Shown here: piece by piece, positions 5,534-8,825 of the stretch
Numbering within the stretch: position 1 is the stretch's first letter
Layout of the letters: each line of letters begins with the position of its first letter
Source of the DNA: an uncultured Collinsella sp.
GTDB taxonomy: Bacteria; Actinomycetota; Coriobacteriia; Coriobacteriales; Coriobacteriaceae
NCBI GenBank assembly: GCA_947001705.1
Contig: CAMQHT010000052.1
Coordinates: forward strand, 1 to 8,825
Direction: 5' to 3'
DNA: 8,825 bases
The notes under the pieces: model-generated
What the model was told of the DNA's origin: nothing
Seen by the model: the letters and a program-made list of their open reading frames with translations, nothing else
Databases searched by the model: none
Translations under genes and position numbers: made by a program

Positions 5534-6115
5534 ATGAACTACGCGAACATTAAGTATTTCGACATTGCTGATGGAGAAGGCGTTCGTACTTCTCTGTTTG
5601 TGAGCGGGTGCCGTCGTGGGTGCAAGAACTGCTTTAACTCTGTCGCGTGGGATTTTGCTGCGGGCGAGCCGTTCGATCACGCCGTCGAGGATAAGATTAT
5701 CGAGAGTCTCGACCACCCCTTTATCGATGGCCTGACGATTCTGGGCGGGGAGCCTATGGAGCCCGAGAACCAGATGGGGCTCGTTGATTTCATTGAGCGT
5801 GTCCGGGCCGCTTATCCTGCGGGGTCGGGCAAGACCATTTGGTGCTTTACCGGTGACGTGCTCGAGGAGCTTATGCCGGGTGGCCGTCACCATACCGAGG
5901 TGACGGACCGCATTCTCGCCTGCCTCGATATGTTGGTGGACGGCCCGTTTGTTCAGGACCTGTACGATATCTCGTTGCGCTTTAGGGGCTCGAGCAATCA
6001 GCGCGTGATTGATATGAACGCCACGCGCGCCCGTGCCGAGCGTGAGAACGTCGCGCTTTGCGACGCCGTGGAGCTTTGGCGGGACGATCCGGTCTATTCG
6101 ACCCATACTATGTAG
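5534..6115 (+). CDS. nrdG: Anaerobic ribonucleotide reductase activating protein
   Basis: A 193-aa radical-SAM enzyme that uses a [4Fe-4S] cluster and S-adenosylmethionine to place the glycyl radical on NrdD; cytoplasmic. The cluster motif is C-x3-C-x2-C at Cys26, Cys30 and Cys33 (GCRRGCKNC), and the SAM-binding GGEP motif is at 71-74. The N-terminus MNYANIKYFDIADGEGVR is typical of NrdG, and the length is only slightly above the usual 155-175 aa. GGGAG lies 8 bases before the ATG at 5534. The frame is open back to 5417, but that extension would translate an inverted repeat and is rejected. Its partner nrdD is 426 bp upstream, unusually far for this pair, with two large inverted repeats between them. 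This suggests separate control or processing of the two messages. Confidence 0.96.
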   Translation: MNYANIKYFDIADGEGVRTSLFVSGCRRGCKNCFNSVAWDFAAGEPFDHAVEDKIIESLDHPFIDGLTILGGEPMEPENQMGLVDFIERVRAAYPAGSGKTIWCFTGDVLEELMPGGRHHTEVTDRILACLDMLVDGPFVQDLYDISLRFRGSSNQRVIDMNATRARAERENVALCDAVELWRDDPVYSTHTM

Positions 6116-6150
6116 CTGGCAGAGGTTGCGTGCCGGCGTGGTACCATAGT
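6107..6150 (+). promoter_or_regulatory. Hairpin and possible folE promoter
   Basis: ACTATG (6107-6112) pairs with CATAGT (6145-6150), and CTGGCA (6116-6121) with TGCCGG (6131-6136), one G-U pair included. No U run follows, so it is not called a terminator. TGG-TACCAT (6139-6147) resembles an extended -10 box for the folE transcript, but no good -35 is present. The hairpin overlaps the nrdG stop codon. Confidence 0.3.
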
Positions 6151-6182
6151 GCGAACGCGAAATCGAAAAAAGTGAGGCCCAG

Positions 6183-6740
6183 ATGGTCGATCAGGAAAAA
6201 GTCGAGACTGCCATTAAGCTGCTGCTTGAAGGTATAGGCGAGGACCCAACTCGTGAGGGCCTGCTGGAGACTCCGGCACGCGTCGCCCGTATGTATGGCG
6301 AGATTGCCGGCGGTATGGACCAGAGTGCCGAGGAGCACCTGTCCAAAACTTTTGCCGTCGCTTCGAACGATTTGGTTATCGAGCGCGACATTACGTTTTA
6401 CTCACTGTGCGAACACCATCTGCTGCCGTTTTATGGCAAGGCTGCGATCGGCTATATCCCTAACGGCCGCGTGGCGGGTCTGTCTAAGCTTGCCCGCACG
6501 GTTGAGGTCTATGCCCGTCGTCTGCAGCTGCAAGAGCAGCTGTGCGCACAGGTTGCCGATGCCCTCATGGATTATCTCGCTCCCCAGGGAGCGATTGTGC
6601 TGATGGAAGCCGAGCATATGTGCATGACCATGCGCGGCGTGCAAAAGCCCGGTACCAAGACCGTAACGCTTGCTCGCCGCGGTGTCTTTGAGACCGATCC
6701 CGCGCTCGAGGAGCGATTCTTTAGGATGTTGGGCCGCTAA
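6183..6740 (+). CDS. folE: GTP cyclohydrolase I
   Basis: A 185-aa enzyme that converts GTP to 7,8-dihydroneopterin triphosphate plus formate, the first committed step of folate synthesis. It works as a cytoplasmic homodecamer (family knowledge). The zinc ligands are Cys76 and His79 in SLCEHHLLPF and Cys147 in HMCMTMRG. His78 and His145 match the catalytic histidines of the E. coli enzyme. GDPTREGL-like sequence (EDPTREGLLETPARVARMY, 20-38) and the GLSKLAR segment are standard. Full family length. The ATG at 6183 has AGTGAGG about 5 bases upstream. The next gene begins two bases after its stop, which indicates translational coupling. The gene follows nrdG by 67 bp, so nucleotide and folate supply may be partly co-expressed. 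Confidence 0.97.
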   Translation: MVDQEKVETAIKLLLEGIGEDPTREGLLETPARVARMYGEIAGGMDQSAEEHLSKTFAVASNDLVIERDITFYSLCEHHLLPFYGKAAIGYIPNGRVAGLSKLARTVEVYARRLQLQEQLCAQVADALMDYLAPQGAIVLMEAEHMCMTMRGVQKPGTKTVTLARRGVFETDPALEERFFRMLGR

Positions 6741-6742
6741 CC

Positions 6743-7324
6743 ATGAGAGTCGTCAACGACTTTGCATCGAAGACCGATGAGGGAACGTCGCGTCGCGGTT
6801 TTATGGCTTCGGGCCTGGCGCCTTTTGGCGTCATGCCTCGTATTGATTACATTTGTGCCAACGGGCTGTTCCGGCGGCACCTGGGCAACATTGCACAGTT
6901 GGAATCGGGGCGCATCTTCTGCCGCCACGGTATTGACCATCTGCTGGATGTCGCGCGCATTATGTGGATCAAGAATCTCGAGGAACAGCTCGAATTTGAC
7001 CGCGAGGTCATCTACGCCACGGCACTTCTTCACGATATCGGCAAAGATGAACAGTATGAATCGGGTATATCCCATGATGTTGCAAGCGAACGCGTCGCTG
7101 ATGCGATTCTCGGCGGCATGCCCGATGACGTGGCGTTTGAGCCGGCCGATGCCGCAGCCATTAAGACGGCCATTCTGGGCCATCGAAAGCTGCGCGTGAA
7201 CAGCCAACCGCTTGAGCGTCTGCTCTATGCAGCCGACAAAGCGTCGCGCGCCTGCTTTGCATGCCCCGCGCGCAATGCTTGCAACTGGAGCGATGATAAA
7301 AAGAACCTGTCGATTCGCGTGTAG
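6743..7324 (+). CDS. HD-domain phosphohydrolase in the folate cluster
   Basis: A 193-aa protein with a metal-dependent HD phosphohydrolase domain. The likely ligands are His66 (HLLDVARI), His97-Asp98 (ALLHDIGK) and Asp165 (LYAADKASR); His111 and His147 are further conserved-looking histidines. After the domain a short tail carries Cys171, Cys174 and Cys180 (CFACPARNACNW), a possible extra metal site. The first 35 residues are not part of the domain. The ATG at 6743 is two bases after the folE stop without a strong Shine-Dalgarno of its own, so coupling to folE is likely; Met21 and Met31 are alternative starts with no better site. It sits between folE and folB. The step joining their reactions, removal of phosphates from dihydroneopterin triphosphate, needs a phosphatase, and no Nudix gene is in the window. 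That role is an inference; a nucleotide hydrolase or other HD function is also possible. Confidence 0.85.
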   Translation: MRVVNDFASKTDEGTSRRGFMASGLAPFGVMPRIDYICANGLFRRHLGNIAQLESGRIFCRHGIDHLLDVARIMWIKNLEEQLEFDREVIYATALLHDIGKDEQYESGISHDVASERVADAILGGMPDDVAFEPADAAAIKTAILGHRKLRVNSQPLERLLYAADKASRACFACPARNACNWSDDKKNLSIRV

Positions 7325-7367
7325 TTAGTTTGCGCGGTCGGGGTTCTAAACGAAGGAGACGATCGCG

Positions 7368-7853
7368 ATGAGTAACAAGAAACTGCCCGAGAATGCAACC
7401 AAGACTGAAGGCGCCGAGCTCGCCCGCCGTGGAAGGGGCGAAATATCCACTGCAACGGCGGTGCCCCACGTGAGCTATGACGATTTGCGCCATACCGACC
7501 GCATTACCATCGACGGTCTCGAGGTCTTTGCCAACCACGGCGTGTATCCCGAAGAGAACGCGCTGGGCCAGAAGTTCATCGTGTCCCTGGTGCTCTATGC
7601 CGACCTGCGTGCAGCGGGGGAGCACGATAACCTTGACGCCTCGATTGACTACGGCTCGGTGTGCCATGATGTTGATGGCTATCTGCGCGAGCATACGTTT
7701 AAGCTCATCGAGGCTGCAGCCGAGGGTGTGGCCCAGATGCTGCTACGTCGTTACCCCCTGATGCTTGGCGTGCGTGTTAAGCTCGATAAGCCTTGGGCAC
7801 CCGTCGGTCTTCCCCTGGCAAGCTGCGGCGTCGAGATCGAGCGCGTGCGCTAA
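7368..7853 (+). CDS. folB: Dihydroneopterin aldolase with N-terminal extension
   Basis: A 161-aa protein whose residues from about 43 match dihydroneopterin aldolase, which cleaves 7,8-dihydroneopterin to 6-hydroxymethyl-dihydropterin and glycolaldehyde in folate synthesis. DRITIDGLEVFANHGVYPEE (44-63) is the family signature; Glu62/Glu63, Glu115 (LIEAAAEGVA) and Lys141 (KPWAP) correspond to the active-site residues. The usual length is near 120 aa. Here about 42 extra charged, low-complexity residues precede the domain. The start at 7368 is well supported by AAGGAG 9 bases upstream, so the extension appears real. It lies 43 bp after the HD gene in the same direction. folK, often fused to or next to folB, is absent. 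The gene ends 6 bp from the convergent metalloprotease gene, with no terminator visible between them. Confidence 0.95.
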   Translation: MSNKKLPENATKTEGAELARRGRGEISTATAVPHVSYDDLRHTDRITIDGLEVFANHGVYPEENALGQKFIVSLVLYADLRAAGEHDNLDASIDYGSVCHDVDGYLREHTFKLIEAAAEGVAQMLLRRYPLMLGVRVKLDKPWAPVGLPLASCGVEIERVR

Positions 7854-7859
7854 CCGGTT

Positions 7860-8669
7860 CTAATACGTCTCTATGGGTGGCTGCTTGAGCCGCTGGGACA
7901 AAGCTCTATTGTTGGGGCAGTACATGTCGAGCAGGGCGTGAAACCGCTGATTGTGGCTTGGTTCGAGCAAGTGGACGAGCTCGTGGGCGACAACCATGTC
8001 GAGGCACTCGACGGGGTAGGCGGCAAGTTCTCGTGCGATGCGAACGGCGCCGGATTTGGGCGTGCAGGAGCCCCAACGCGTTTTCATGCTGCGTACGGAA
8101 ACGCGGGAAACGGCGACACCCATTGCGATTTCGTATGCGTGTACCATATCGCGCAGCGCCGAAGTGACTTCGGACGTATAGAGCTGGTCGATGTGGGCTT
8201 GGAGCTCATCGGACGTTAGGCCGTCGAGGATTGCGTGCCGCTTGGCCTGTGGGCCTTCGTCCGATTCATCGGTACCCATAAAACTTGCGAAGGTGGCCTG
8301 TTTGGGTCGCGGTGCGGGTGATGCGAAGTTGTGATCGAGCGCATCTTGTACCGTGATGGGCTTGCCCCAAAGCGCAATGATGGACGAGGGGCTGAGCGGC
8401 TCTCGCGCCGTCGCCTGACGTTGCTCGCGCTGGGCAAGTCGGCTGATAATCCAGGCGCTGTTGCGCTTCACAAACGCTTCGATACGCTCGCGGCTGGCGC
8501 CGAGCGGTGCGCTTGCGTGGACCTCACCGCTCGATGTGACGCGTAGGTTGAAGTTCTTGACGCGCTTTTTGGTAACGACGACGGGGATGGGCGTCCCATC
8601 CGGTCGGGATACGGAAATCGTAAACTGCTGCGTCAAAAGCGGTCCTTCAGATTGGGGACGGGCCGGCAT
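7860..8669 (-). CDS. YgjP/DUF45-type zinc metalloprotease
   Basis: A 269-aa protein of the YgjP (DUF45, M48-like) family. Its C-terminal half has the family pattern: RWGSC (198-202), then VVAHELVHLLEPSHNQRF with the zinc-binding HExxH at His229-Glu230-His233 and a third ligand His239. The N-terminal half (about 13-80) is the beta-rich domain with VTKKRVKNFNLRV. A polar linker at about 105-155 is longer than I would expect. There is no signal peptide or membrane segment, so it is probably cytoplasmic; the substrate of this family is unknown. The ATG at 8669 has no clear ribosome site. An in-frame TTG at 8636 has GAAGGA 6 bases upstream and may be the true start, giving 258 aa. It is convergent with folB and not part of the folate cluster. 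Confidence 0.88.
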   Translation of the reverse strand: MPARPQSEGPLLTQQFTISVSRPDGTPIPVVVTKKRVKNFNLRVTSSGEVHASAPLGASRERIEAFVKRNSAWIISRLAQREQRQATAREPLSPSSIIALWGKPITVQDALDHNFASPAPRPKQATFASFMGTDESDEGPQAKRHAILDGLTSDELQAHIDQLYTSEVTSALRDMVHAYEIAMGVAVSRVSVRSMKTRWGSCTPKSGAVRIARELAAYPVECLDMVVAHELVHLLEPSHNQRFHALLDMYCPNNRALSQRLKQPPIETY

Positions 8670-8825
8670 GGAGACCCGAAGGGCAACCGGGCCCCCCCAG
8701 GGCTATGAAAAAAAAATGTATCTTAAAAAAAAAAAAAACCCACCTCACCGCGATGATTTGTAATTTTGTACAAAATATGGCAAAATTCCAATGCATCGCG
8801 TCAAATCAGTATTTTACTTACATAA
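8670..8825 (-). promoter_or_regulatory. AT-rich upstream region of the metalloprotease gene
   Basis: No gene is seen. The plus strand has a C7 run (8692-8698), an A9 run (8708-8716) and an A14 run (8725-8738), followed by a perfect 14-bp palindrome ATTTTGTACAAAAT (8763-8776). On the minus strand, TTGGAA followed 17 bases later by CAAAAT would make a weak promoter with its -10 inside the palindrome, which makes the palindrome a candidate operator. The runs would fall in the leader of that transcript. Sequencing or assembly error at the runs is also possible. Confidence 0.35.

Noticed and set aside
1..8825. CRISPR array, transposase, integrase or phage genes
   Set aside because: No regularly spaced repeats and no mobile-element proteins were found on either strand.

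Overview
This 8.8 kb window looks like a chromosomal piece of an anaerobic, moderately GC-rich actinobacterium. A gut Coriobacteriia member such as Collinsella fits best, but this is a judgement from gene content and base use (GC-rich coding regions, AT-rich promoters, CCA-encoded tRNAs, class III ribonucleotide reductase), not a proven assignment. Most genes are housekeeping. The novelty lies in the regulatory and intergenic DNA around the anaerobic ribonucleotide reductase genes.

Layout: (a) 1-2297 holds the 3' part of a tRNA-Gly(GCC) with a strong terminator, a cytoplasmic GH13 alpha-glucosidase, then a complete tRNA-Gly(GCC) and tRNA-Val(GAC) behind a good promoter with their own terminator. 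The two tRNA-Gly copies are identical over all 55 visible bases and flank the glucosidase. (b) 2298-2594 has no convincing gene; the minus strand carries a short protein-like open stretch that may be a gene remnant. (c) 2595-5107 is the nrdD unit: promoter elements with a near-consensus NrdR box and a weaker second box 32 bp downstream, a leader of about 220 nt that can fold on itself and mask the nrdD Shine-Dalgarno, and nrdD itself with ATP cone, zinc site and glycyl radical motif. (d) 5108-5533 separates nrdD from its activase gene nrdG and contains two large inverted repeats, one with perfect 39-bp arms and one with 22-bp arms next to the nrdG ribosome binding site. (e) 5534-7853 holds nrdG, folE (GTP cyclohydrolase I), an HD-domain phosphohydrolase and folB (dihydroneopterin aldolase). 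(f) 7860-8669, convergent, is a YgjP/DUF45-type zinc metalloprotease whose AT-rich upstream region has striking homopolymer runs and a 14-bp palindrome.

How the genes work together: NrdD makes deoxynucleotides without oxygen and NrdG installs its glycyl radical; the NrdR boxes would tie nrdD expression to the (d)ATP pool. FolE and FolB catalyse early steps of folate synthesis, which supports thymidylate and purine production. The HD protein between them is a candidate for the dephosphorylation step that links their reactions. folP and folK are not in the window.
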